From Bacillota bacterium (GTDB lineage: Bacteria; Bacillota; Clostridia; Peptostreptococcales; Anaerovoracaceae): a DNA stretch of 6,879 nucleotides. Position numbers and translations under genes: made by a program. The stretch spans positions 1 through 6,879 of the forward strand of contig JABUTE010000193.1 in NCBI GenBank assembly GCA_021443825.1, read 5' to 3'. Positions 1 through 5,252 of this stretch are shown one piece after another; position 1 is the stretch's first letter; the number at the start of each line of letters is the position of its first letter. The notes beneath the pieces were generated by a model. The model was given only the letters and a program-made list of their open reading frames with translations, was not told the origin of the DNA and did not search any database.

Positions 1-68
1 GGCTCTCTTTGCCGGGCTGCGGTCGCCCACGCAAAAAGCACACGCAAAGGATCTGCTGCAGAGCAAAG

Positions 69-93
69 AAAAAGCCGGGCCTTACGGCCCGGC
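69..93 (-). terminator. Intrinsic terminator of the Crp/Fnr-type gene
   Basis: Read on the - strand, an 8-bp perfect GC stem (GCCGGGCC at 86-93, partner GGCCCGGC at 74-81) closes a 4-base loop and runs directly into TTTTT. It begins 17 bases past the stop codon of the regulator gene. On the + strand no T-run abuts the stem, so it should act mainly in the - direction. The 68 bases to its left contain no recognisable gene or site. Confidence 0.88.
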
Positions 94-110
94 GCACGTT
101 TTTGGGGATG

Positions 111-788
111 TTACTTTTTGGTGATCTTGGTCAGGTTGCAATAGATCACGGAATCGGGAACGAACTGCTTCAGACGCTTAAGGTCGGTGATCATGATGCC
201 GCCCATGCCGGTCTGAATGGCTTCTTCCTTGCGCAGCTCGGAGACGGATCTCCATACCTGGCTCAGAGACAGATTGGTGAAGTTGGCAACTCTTCTCTGG
301 GAGAAATCCACCAGCATGCGGTGGTCGTGGAAGCAATACAGGAAGGCTGCGACTCTGCCCAGACCTTCGCCGCTGTGGAAGGCGACCGATGCCATGGTCA
401 GATAATTCTGAATGGATTCGGTATCGGCATCCATAGCCTTGCAAAGCTCGGGGTTCTTCAGCTTCAGTTCAAAAAGGGTCTCGGTCGGGATCAGCAGGCA
501 TCTTGCATCCTTTCCGAGAGGAATGATCTCGGAAAACAATGCGGAATTATGGCTTGCATAGGTATTCTTGCTTAAAATGCTTCCGGGACCGAGGCAGAAG
601 AGCACGTGCTCTACACCGTCGGTATCGGTCGCCTTGGATGCCAGAATGCCCTTTTCAAGCAGGAACGACATTCCGTTCTTTTCTAATTCGGGAGTAATAT
701 CGATCCCCTTGGGATATACGACTTCTTCCGCTCCGTTTTCTTTCAGCAGGTCGGCGAAGCCGGCTGCATTTCCTCCACAAACGATCAT
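111..788 (-). CDS. Crp/Fnr-family transcriptional regulator
   Basis: A 225-residue protein with the usual Crp/Fnr layout and length. An N-terminal cyclic-nucleotide-binding-type beta roll spans about residues 15-115, with the strand-like stretch YPKGIDI at 25-31. A dimerisation helix follows at about 118-155. A C-terminal winged helix-turn-helix (about 160-203) carries FSQRRVANFTNLSLSQVWRS and ends in a wing resembling the family pattern GxIxIxDLxxL (GGIMITDLKRL). The pattern of conserved residues that contacts cAMP in E. coli CRP (GE...RxA) is not visible. The six cysteines are scattered and do not form an FNR-type N-terminal iron-sulfur cluster motif, so the ligand is unknown. The ATG start is supported by AGGTGG four bases upstream on the - strand. 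The gene is monocistronic, with its own promoter candidate and terminator. Its target is not shown by the sequence; the nearby decarboxylase operon is one possibility. The family call is firm, the role is not. Confidence 0.85.
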   Translation of the reverse strand: MIVCGGNAAGFADLLKENGAEEVVYPKGIDITPELEKNGMSFLLEKGILASKATDTDGVEHVLFCLGPGSILSKNTYASHNSALFSEIIPLGKDARCLLIPTETLFELKLKNPELCKAMDADTESIQNYLTMASVAFHSGEGLGRVAAFLYCFHDHRMLVDFSQRRVANFTNLSLSQVWRSVSELRKEEAIQTGMGGIMITDLKRLKQFVPDSVIYCNLTKITKK

Positions 789-1102
789 GTTTCCACCTCA
801 CTCTTCGCGTTTTTTTGTCAACTGGCAATGGCTGCCGTTATTAATCCGGGAACATGTATTTTATTGTATAATAACATTTCTGAAATTGCACTCTCAAATG
901 CATGAACTTTCACATTTTTTTTAGGAATTATTATTTTTTTTTGCTATTTTTCGCAGCTCTTCCCATTTGAAAAGCAGGAATATACAGTTAATAATTGATT
1001 TTTAAAGCAAGGGATATCGGTACTGTCTATTAATATACAAAGAATACCTATCCACTATTTACTATAAATTTACTTCCTTACAAATTACTTACTTGCCTGC
1101 AG
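789..1102. other. AT-rich intergenic region between two - strand genes
   Basis: This 314-base gap follows the ligase-like gene and precedes the Crp/Fnr-type gene, both read leftward. Apart from the promoter at 868-897 it contains poly-T tracts (914-921, 933-941). Close to the end of the ligase-like gene are four spaced copies of TTACT (1059-1093). No clear stem followed by a T-run was found for ending transcription of the ligase-like gene, so read-through into the regulator gene cannot be excluded. No open reading frame with a ribosome site and no structured RNA could be recognised. Confidence 0.5.
868..897 (-). promoter_or_regulatory. Sigma-A-type promoter candidate of the Crp/Fnr-type gene
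   Basis: On the - strand, TTGAGA (892-897) lies 18 bases upstream of TATTAT (868-873). Each hexamer matches the consensus at five of six positions. Transcription would start near 860 and give a leader of about 70 bases before the gene. A small inverted repeat, TGAA-CT-TTCA (903-912), lies just upstream of the -35 box and could be a regulator site, but that is only a suggestion. Confidence 0.5.
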
Positions 1103-1774
1103 CTATTGTAAAGCCTCTTCATCTGCATCTGCAGCACCATCGGCTGTCATGTCGTCGTACGCAGAAAGCAGCTGCTGCACAGAGGCTTCTTCGGCAAGGG
1201 CTCTGCATTCTTCCAGAAGGGCATACATCAGCTGGCTGCGAAGGCCTGCCAGCAGCAGCTGCCCCAGATCCTGCTCTGCCAGGATCTGGCCTGCCCCTCT
1301 TCCAAGCCAGCCGATCTCAGCCGGATCGGGATAAAGAGCGCCCGCCTGCGGATCCATATCCTCGGGGATCAGGCTTTCGGGCAGCACGATATAAAGAACG
1401 GCAGAAAGGATCACCGCATCTGCCGGCTCACCTGCTGCAAGATCCGGCGTCTGCAGCGTCAGCAGGCCTGCCCGCTTGCCGTCCAGAAAAAGCCGGCCGC
1501 CGCTGCGGATATGCAGCTCTTTTCCCGTTACCCGGCGCACGGCCCGGCAGGCGCAGACGGAGGCCGCCTTTAAGAGGGTCTGCTCATCACCGGCCGGCAG
1601 CAGCATGCTCAGGTAGACACCGCCCCGGGGGCAATACAGCTGCTCTCCCTGAGCGCCGAGGCCATTGGTCTGCTCCAGGGCATAGACCGCATCCAGCAGG
1701 CGGGCGTCTCCCTGCTCATATAATAATTTTATATCTTCGCTGGTGGATTCCGTTATATTATACTCAAAAATCAT
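1103..1774 (-). CDS. Degenerate biotin--protein ligase-like protein
   Basis: This 223-residue protein follows the catalytic-domain plan of BirA-type biotin--protein ligases. It has an ESTS segment (9-12) where ligases have DSTN, then EQTNGLGAQG and CPRGGVYLSMLLP (34-60), LFLDGKRAGLLT (95-106), and a helical C-terminus. It lacks the N-terminal DNA-binding domain and any clear C-terminal SH3-like domain. The motifs that bind biotin and ATP are changed: GRGRxG is GLGAQG (38-43), KWPND is RSGGR (90-94, so the catalytic Lys is Arg), and GIGIN is SAVLY (124-128). It is therefore probably not an ordinary ligase. The chosen ATG is preceded by GAGGAAAG (1786-1793), with a rather long gap of 11 bases. 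A TTG seven codons upstream lacks a ribosome site. Arginine codons include CGG and CGC, whereas neighbours favour AGA. It is divergent from a biotin enzyme operon, suggesting a linked role. A very distant lipoate-ligase relative is the alternative reading. Function unknown. Confidence 0.65.
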   Translation of the reverse strand: MIFEYNITESTSEDIKLLYEQGDARLLDAVYALEQTNGLGAQGEQLYCPRGGVYLSMLLPAGDEQTLLKAASVCACRAVRRVTGKELHIRSGGRLFLDGKRAGLLTLQTPDLAAGEPADAVILSAVLYIVLPESLIPEDMDPQAGALYPDPAEIGWLGRGAGQILAEQDLGQLLLAGLRSQLMYALLEECRALAEEASVQQLLSAYDDMTADGAADADEEALQ

Positions 1775-1844
1775 AATGTTAAAGTCTTTCCTCAATTAAT
1801 TTGCAAGCCTGTGCTGTCTACTGCGAAAACGCCTTGTTTTCAGC

Positions 1845-1856
1845 ATGTTCGAACAT
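1845..1856. promoter_or_regulatory. Perfect 12-bp palindrome, candidate operator
   Basis: ATGTTCGAACAT is identical on both strands and lies in the divergent promoter region. It directly abuts a TATAAT element of the leftward gene (1857-1862, - strand), so it would cover that gene's transcription start. On the + strand it lies between a weak TTGTTT (1834-1839) and TATTAT (1856-1861), overlapping the latter by one base. A protein bound here could affect both directions. The sequence does not look like the TTAACC-type operator described for Firmicute BirA. No regulator can be assigned from sequence alone. Confidence 0.4.
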
Positions 1857-1867
1857 ATTATATTATA
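1857..1867 (-). promoter_or_regulatory. Overlapping -10 elements for the ligase-like gene
   Basis: On the - strand, two overlapping perfect TATAAT hexamers occur at 1857-1862 and 1862-1867. No convincing -35 box lies 16-18 bases upstream: the positions hold GC-rich sequence such as GAGGTA. Transcription would begin around 1848-1856, inside the palindrome, giving a leader of about 75-80 bases. The missing -35 suggests weak or activator-dependent use, but this is an inference. Confidence 0.4.
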
Positions 1868-1972
1868 ATACAGATCCACCCGGCTACCTCGTTTTTTTTG
1901 ATAGATTCTGTATTTTTCGACGAATTTTAAATATCATTTTTTTAGTGTTACCCTATCCACTTTCTTCTGATT

Positions 1973-1988
1973 TATGATATAGTATACA
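1973..1988 (+). promoter_or_regulatory. Candidate -10 region of the decarboxylase operon
   Basis: Three overlapping -10-like hexamers occur: TATGAT (1973-1978), TATAGT (1978-1983) and TATACA (1983-1988). They lie 55-70 bases before the first start codon. None has a recognisable TTGACA-like box at normal spacing. The segment just upstream holds AGTG-N10-CACT (1944-1961), a weak symmetric element. Poor -35 boxes together with upstream symmetry fit an activator-dependent promoter, but nothing here proves it. An alternative start is the TTGTTT/TATTAT pair at 1834-1861. Confidence 0.35.
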
Positions 1989-2043
1989 CTTGGTTAGTTA
2001 TGGTAGTTAATTCATTATCAATAAAATCATATGGAGGTAAACA

Positions 2044-3405
2044 ATGACAAATAATACATCAGCCTTCAGAAGACTGGAGCTGATACTGGATGCCGGCAGC
2101 TTTATGGAGCTGGGCGAAGGTGTCACTGCCCGCAGCACCGATTTCGGTGCCACCGGCAAGGCTCTTTCCGATGGAGTTGTGACCGGATACGGTTCCATTG
2201 ACGGAAGACCCGTATACGTTTACAGCCAGGATGCATCCGTTATGGGCGGCACTCTGGGCGAAATGCATGCAAAGAAGATCCTGCGCATGTACAAGCTGGC
2301 CATGAAGACCGGAACTCCTGTTCTGGCCCTCATCGACACCAACGGTCTGCGTCTGGAAGAAGGCGCCGACGCCCTTCACGCTTACGGAAAGCTCTTTAAG
2401 GCACAGGCCGACGCCAGAGGCATCGTTCCTCAGATCGCAGCCGTTTTCGGCAGCTGCGGCGGCGGCATGGCAGTTGCGGCAGGCATGGCTGACTTTGTTC
2501 TCACCGAAGAGGGCAAGGGCAACATCTTTATCAATGCACCCGCAGCCAGAGCCTACACCGGAAAGAGAAACGAGATCGACAAGTTCCTGAAGGCTGCTCC
2601 TTCCAACGACGTTGCAGCCCAGACCGGCGACGAGGAATCGCTGTGCGCTTACATCCGCACCCTTTACGGCTATCTGCCCCTGTCCTTCGAAGACTGTGCT
2701 CCCGTCGTTGAGAGCGAAGACGATCTGAACAGACTGGTCTCCTGCAGCGACCCTGCGGATCCCGAAGACGTGCTGATGCAGATCGCCGATGCCGGCTCTT
2801 ATCTGGAGGTCGGCGCCGCCAAGAAGGGCGCTGCTCTCACCGGCTTTATGCGTCTTGACGGCATGACCGTCGGCTTTGTTGCCAATAAAGAAGAAAAGCT
2901 GACTGCAGCCGCCTGCGAAAAGATGGCCGAATTCGTCGATTTCTGCGGCGCCTTCGATCTGCCCCTGCTGACCGTTACCAACGCAGCCGGCTTCAGCAAT
3001 GCCGCCGGCGAAGAAGAAGCCCTTCCCAAGGCCGCTGCTTATCTGGCAGGTGCCTTTGCCTGCGCCGAGGTTCCCAGCGTAAACCTGATCACCGGCAAGG
3101 CGATGGGTTCTGCCTTCTCTGTCATGAACAACAAGGCTCTGGGCGCTGAGTTCGTATTCGCCTGGAAGGATGCAAAGGTCCAGGTTATGCCCGAGGATGC
3201 AGCCGTCAAGATCCTGTTCGAAGAGGATCTGGCCAAGTCTCCCGACAAGCCGGCCTTTATCGCCGGCAAAGGCCAGGAATACCTGACCAAGGCAGGTCTT
3301 GAGGGCTTCCTTGCAAGAGGCTATGTGGACAGGGCCATCGAACCCGAAGATTCCAGAAAGACGGTTCTCGGTGCTTTCGAGATGCTCCTTGCACAGGAGT
3401 ATTAA
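2044..3405 (+). CDS. Divergent 12S/MmdA-type carboxyltransferase subunit
   Basis: A 453-residue protein built from the two crotonase-like halves of the acyl-CoA carboxyltransferase family (MmdA, PccB, transcarboxylase 12S). The N half holds GVVTGYGSIDGRPVYVYSQD (44-63) and HAKKI (75-79). The C half begins near 240 with EDVLMQIADAGSYLEVGAAK, followed by LTGFMRLDG and VGFVAN, and the end carries RGYVDRAIEPEDSRKTVLGA (425-444). It is about 50 residues shorter than typical MmdA, mostly at the N-terminus. Several motifs near the family's substrate pockets differ: DTNGLRLEEG (98-107) replaces the usual DSGGARIQEG, and GKAMGSAFSVM (351-361) replaces RKAYGGAYDVM. The glycine stretch GSCGGG (136-141) is kept. 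It lies first in the operon, with GGAGG (2033-2037) before the ATG. Family members transfer carboxyl between an acyl-CoA and carrier-bound biotin; the acyl-CoA used here, if any, cannot be named. The family is confident, the substrate is open. Confidence 0.85.
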   Translation: MTNNTSAFRRLELILDAGSFMELGEGVTARSTDFGATGKALSDGVVTGYGSIDGRPVYVYSQDASVMGGTLGEMHAKKILRMYKLAMKTGTPVLALIDTNGLRLEEGADALHAYGKLFKAQADARGIVPQIAAVFGSCGGGMAVAAGMADFVLTEEGKGNIFINAPAARAYTGKRNEIDKFLKAAPSNDVAAQTGDEESLCAYIRTLYGYLPLSFEDCAPVVESEDDLNRLVSCSDPADPEDVLMQIADAGSYLEVGAAKKGAALTGFMRLDGMTVGFVANKEEKLTAAACEKMAEFVDFCGAFDLPLLTVTNAAGFSNAAGEEEALPKAAAYLAGAFACAEVPSVNLITGKAMGSAFSVMNNKALGAEFVFAWKDAKVQVMPEDAAVKILFEEDLAKSPDKPAFIAGKGQEYLTKAGLEGFLARGYVDRAIEPEDSRKTVLGAFEMLLAQEY

Positions 3406-3407
3406 TT

Positions 3408-3413
3408 GGAGGT
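3408..3413 (+). promoter_or_regulatory. Ribosome binding site fixing the OadG-like start
   Basis: GGAGGT lies four bases before the ATG at 3418. The reading frame also opens at a TTG (3406) that overlaps this ribosome site, which would add four residues. The TTG has no ribosome site of its own, so 3418 is the better start. The carrier-pump junction at 4099-4104 has the same GGAGGTCC sequence at the same spacing. Confidence 0.75.
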
Positions 3414-3417
3414 CCCC

Positions 3418-3714
3418 ATGAGCTTAGGAGAGATTTTTAGTCGTGCAGGTCTGAATACGCTGCTCGGTATGGGCACCGTTTTCGCTGTTCTGATCTTCAT
3501 TTCCTTTATCATCAGCCTTTTCAAGTACATCGCACCGAAGGCAAAGGCACAGCCGCAGCCGGCAGCGCCCGCAGCCCCCGTCGTCGAAGTCGAAAAGGAA
3601 GACGATGACCAAGGTCTTTTAGTCGCAGTTATCACCGCGGCTCTGTATGCATCCATGTCTGCACAGGGCCAGAATCCAGAGGGCTATGTAGTCCGCAGAA
3701 TCAGGAGGAACTAA
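3418..3714 (+). CDS. oadG: OadG-like small membrane subunit of the Na+-translocating decarboxylase
   Basis: A 98-residue protein with the OadG/MmdD layout. A short N-terminal segment precedes one membrane helix at about 12-36 (LLGMGTVFAVLIFISFIISL). Next come a flexible Ala/Pro linker with acidic residues (40-64), a small hydrophobic stretch LLVAVITAALYASM (67-80), and a basic tail YVVRRIRRN. In characterised oxaloacetate decarboxylases the gamma subunit anchors the carboxyltransferase and carrier to the membrane-embedded beta subunit and stabilises the complex. The C-terminal metal-binding histidines described for Klebsiella OadG are absent: this protein has no histidine at all. It lies 12 bases after the carboxyltransferase gene and 3 bases before the carrier gene, whose ribosome site (AGGAGG, 3703-3708) is inside its last codons. 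Small size and low complexity limit the sequence evidence, but membrane topology and context agree well. Confidence 0.8.
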   Translation: MSLGEIFSRAGLNTLLGMGTVFAVLIFISFIISLFKYIAPKAKAQPQPAAPAAPVVEVEKEDDDQGLLVAVITAALYASMSAQGQNPEGYVVRRIRRN

Positions 3715-3717
3715 TCA

Positions 3718-4095
3718 ATGGAAAGCTACATCGTAACTGTTAACGGCGTATCCTACGAGGTACAGGTAGAAAAGGCTGACGGCACCGCAATGCCCGCAGC
3801 TCCCGCAGTCAAGGCTCCCGTAAAGGCAGCCGCTCCCGCTCCCAAGGCTCCCGCAGCTCCCAAGGCTGCAGCCGGTGCAGGCGCAGTTAAGATCACCGCA
3901 GGCGCAGCAGGAAAGATCTTCAAGATCGCTGCAGGCGTCGGCACCAGCGTAAAGGCAGGCGACACCGTCATCGTTCTGGAAGCAATGAAGATGGAGATCC
4001 CCGTTGTTGCTCCTCAGGATGGCGTAGTTGCATCCATCGACGTCACCGAAGGTCAGATGGTCGAAGCCGGCGCAGTTATCGCAAGCCTCAATTAA
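3718..4095 (+). CDS. Biotin carboxyl carrier protein (stand-alone biotinyl domain)
   Basis: A 125-residue carrier. The short N-terminal part (1-20, ESYIVTVNGVSYEVQVEK) is typical of carriers in decarboxylase complexes. It is followed by an Ala/Pro/Lys-rich swinging linker (about 22-56) and a biotinyl/lipoyl domain (57-125). The domain contains VLEAMKMEIPV, with EAMKM at 88-92 and Lys91 as the expected biotin attachment site. The hairpin partner PQDGVVASIDVTEGQMVEAG (99-118) is intact. It should carry carboxybiotin between the carboxyltransferase(s) and the membrane pump, as MmdC or the 1.3S subunit does. It is the only biotinyl domain in the operon, so both carboxyltransferases would have to share it. 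A strong AGGAGG ends nine bases before the ATG. Identification is firm. Confidence 0.93.
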   Translation: MESYIVTVNGVSYEVQVEKADGTAMPAAPAVKAPVKAAAPAPKAPAAPKAAAGAGAVKITAGAAGKIFKIAAGVGTSVKAGDTVIVLEAMKMEIPVVAPQDGVVASIDVTEGQMVEAGAVIASLN

Positions 4096-4098
4096 TAC

Positions 4099-4104
4099 GG
4101 AGGT
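4099..4104 (+). promoter_or_regulatory. Ribosome binding site fixing the OadB start
   Basis: GGAGGT precedes the ATG at 4109 by four bases and follows the carrier stop codon by three. The pump reading frame stays open for 27 codons into the carrier gene, but that extension is out of frame with the carrier, has no ribosome site and does not resemble OadB. The start at 4109 gives the expected family N-terminus. Confidence 0.8.
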
Positions 4105-4108
4105 CCAA

Positions 4109-5236
4109 ATGGAGTATATTTCTTCAACTCTTGCCAACCTGTTGGGACAGTCGGCATTTGCCAGCCTGACATTGGGCAACCTGGTCATGATCGGCGTCGC
4201 ATGCTTCTTCATGTACCTGGCGATCGCAAAGGAATATGAACCGCTTCTGCTGGTTCCCATTTCCTTCGGTATGCTCCTTGTCAACATCTATCCCCAGATC
4301 ATGGAAGAAGGCGGTCTGCTGCACTACTTCTTCATGCTGGATGAATGGGCGATCCTTCCCTGCCTGATCTTTATGGGTGTCGGCGCAATGACCGATTTCG
4401 GTCCCCTCATTGCAAATCCCAAGAGCTTCCTGCTGGGCGCTGCCGCCCAGTTCGGCATCTACGCAGCCTACATGGGCGCCATGCTCATGGGCTTCAGCGA
4501 TAAGGCAGCTGCCTCCATCGCCATCATCGGCGGCGCAGACGGCCCCACCTCCATCTTCCTGGCCAGCAAGCTGGGCCAGACCGAGATCTTAGGACCTATT
4601 GCGGTAGCCGCATATTCCTACATGTCGCTGGTTCCCATCATCCAGCCGCCCATCATGAAGGCGCTCACCACCGAAGAGGAGCGGAAGATCAAGATGGATC
4701 AGCTGCGCCCTGTTTCCAAGAAGGAAAGGATCCTCTTCCCCATCATCGTAACCATCGTTGTCTGCGCGATCCTTCCCACGACCGCTCCCCTGGTCGGCAT
4801 GCTGATGCTGGGCAACCTGTTCAGAGAATGCGGTGTCGTTCGTCAGCTGACCGAAACGGCATCCAACGCCCTGATGTACATCGTCGTTATCCTGCTGGGA
4901 ACCTCCGTCGGTGCCACCACCTCTGCGGAAGCCTTCCTCAGATGGGATACCATTAAGATCGTTGCCCTCGGTCTCATCGCCTTCTGCTTCGGAACCGCGG
5001 CCGGCGTCATCTTCGGCAAGATCATGTGCAAGCTCAGCGGCGGCAAGGTCAACCCCCTCATCGGTTCTGCCGGTGTATCCGCCGTTCCCATGGCAGCAAG
5101 AGTTTCCCAGAAGGTCGGTGCAGAAGCCGATCCGACCAACTTCCTGCTGATGCATGCAATGGGTCCCAACGTCGCAGGCGTTATCGGCACTGCCGTTGCT
5201 GCAGGAACCTTTATGGCTATTTTCGGAATTAACTAG
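4109..5236 (+). CDS. oadB: Na+-translocating decarboxylase beta subunit (OadB/MmdB/GcdB family)
   Basis: A 375-residue, strongly hydrophobic protein with about ten membrane-spanning or re-entrant segments (roughly 20-40, 45-60, 80-98, 105-129, 133-150, 160-182, 208-232, 252-270, 283-304, 345-372). It catalyses decarboxylation of carboxybiotin on the carrier, coupled to outward Na+ transport. Family signatures are intact: GGADGPTS (141-148), YSYMSLVPIIQPP (169-181), GNLFRECGV (235-243) and NPLIGSAGVSAVPMAARV (315-332). By alignment from memory with Klebsiella OadB, the residues reported as important there (Asp203, Tyr229, Asn373, Gly377, Ser382, Arg389) correspond to Asp144, Tyr171, Asn315, Gly319, Ser324 and Arg331, all present. 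The pump should therefore be functional. It is shorter than Klebsiella OadB, as in MmdB/GcdB-like members. It lies 13 bases after the carrier gene and 16 before the OadA-type gene. Identification is firm; which decarboxylase it serves depends on its partners. Confidence 0.95.
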   Translation: MEYISSTLANLLGQSAFASLTLGNLVMIGVACFFMYLAIAKEYEPLLLVPISFGMLLVNIYPQIMEEGGLLHYFFMLDEWAILPCLIFMGVGAMTDFGPLIANPKSFLLGAAAQFGIYAAYMGAMLMGFSDKAAASIAIIGGADGPTSIFLASKLGQTEILGPIAVAAYSYMSLVPIIQPPIMKALTTEEERKIKMDQLRPVSKKERILFPIIVTIVVCAILPTTAPLVGMLMLGNLFRECGVVRQLTETASNALMYIVVILLGTSVGATTSAEAFLRWDTIKIVALGLIAFCFGTAAGVIFGKIMCKLSGGKVNPLIGSAGVSAVPMAARVSQKVGAEADPTNFLLMHAMGPNVAGVIGTAVAAGTFMAIFGIN

Positions 5237-5252
5237 AGGATAAGGTTAAAAT

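Noticed and set aside
9..575. + strand frame of 188 residues opposite the Crp/Fnr-type gene
   Set aside because: It crosses the terminator at 69-93, lacks a ribosome site and is antisense to a protein with a recognisable helix-turn-helix.
1058..1094. Tandem TTACT copies as a repeat array
   Set aside because: Four short copies with irregular spacing in AT-rich DNA are too few and too uneven to call a repeat element or CRISPR-like array.
1093..1776. Long + strand frame of 227 residues opposite the ligase-like gene
   Set aside because: It mirrors the ligase-like gene, its product is low-complexity Pro/Arg/Ala-rich with no domain, and it has no ribosome site. The opposite strand encodes a protein with clear family motifs.
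1845..1856. LexA (SOS) box
   Set aside because: The Gram-positive SOS box has GAAC to the left and GTTC to the right with four bases between. Here the order is GTTC then GAAC with no spacer, so it is not that motif.
1870..2040. Possible riboswitch or attenuator in the operon leader
   Set aside because: The leader is AT-rich with poly-T tracts, but no stem pairs stably before a T-run and no known riboswitch core was recognised.
3715..4287. - strand frame of 190 residues opposite the carrier and pump genes
   Set aside because: Its Cys/Gly/Ser-rich product is the antisense image of the Ala/Pro linker and biotinyl domain. It spans the junction of two well-identified genes.
4589..5155. - strand frame of 188 residues opposite the pump gene
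   Set aside because: It is antisense to conserved OadB membrane segments, highly acidic, without ribosome site or family resemblance.
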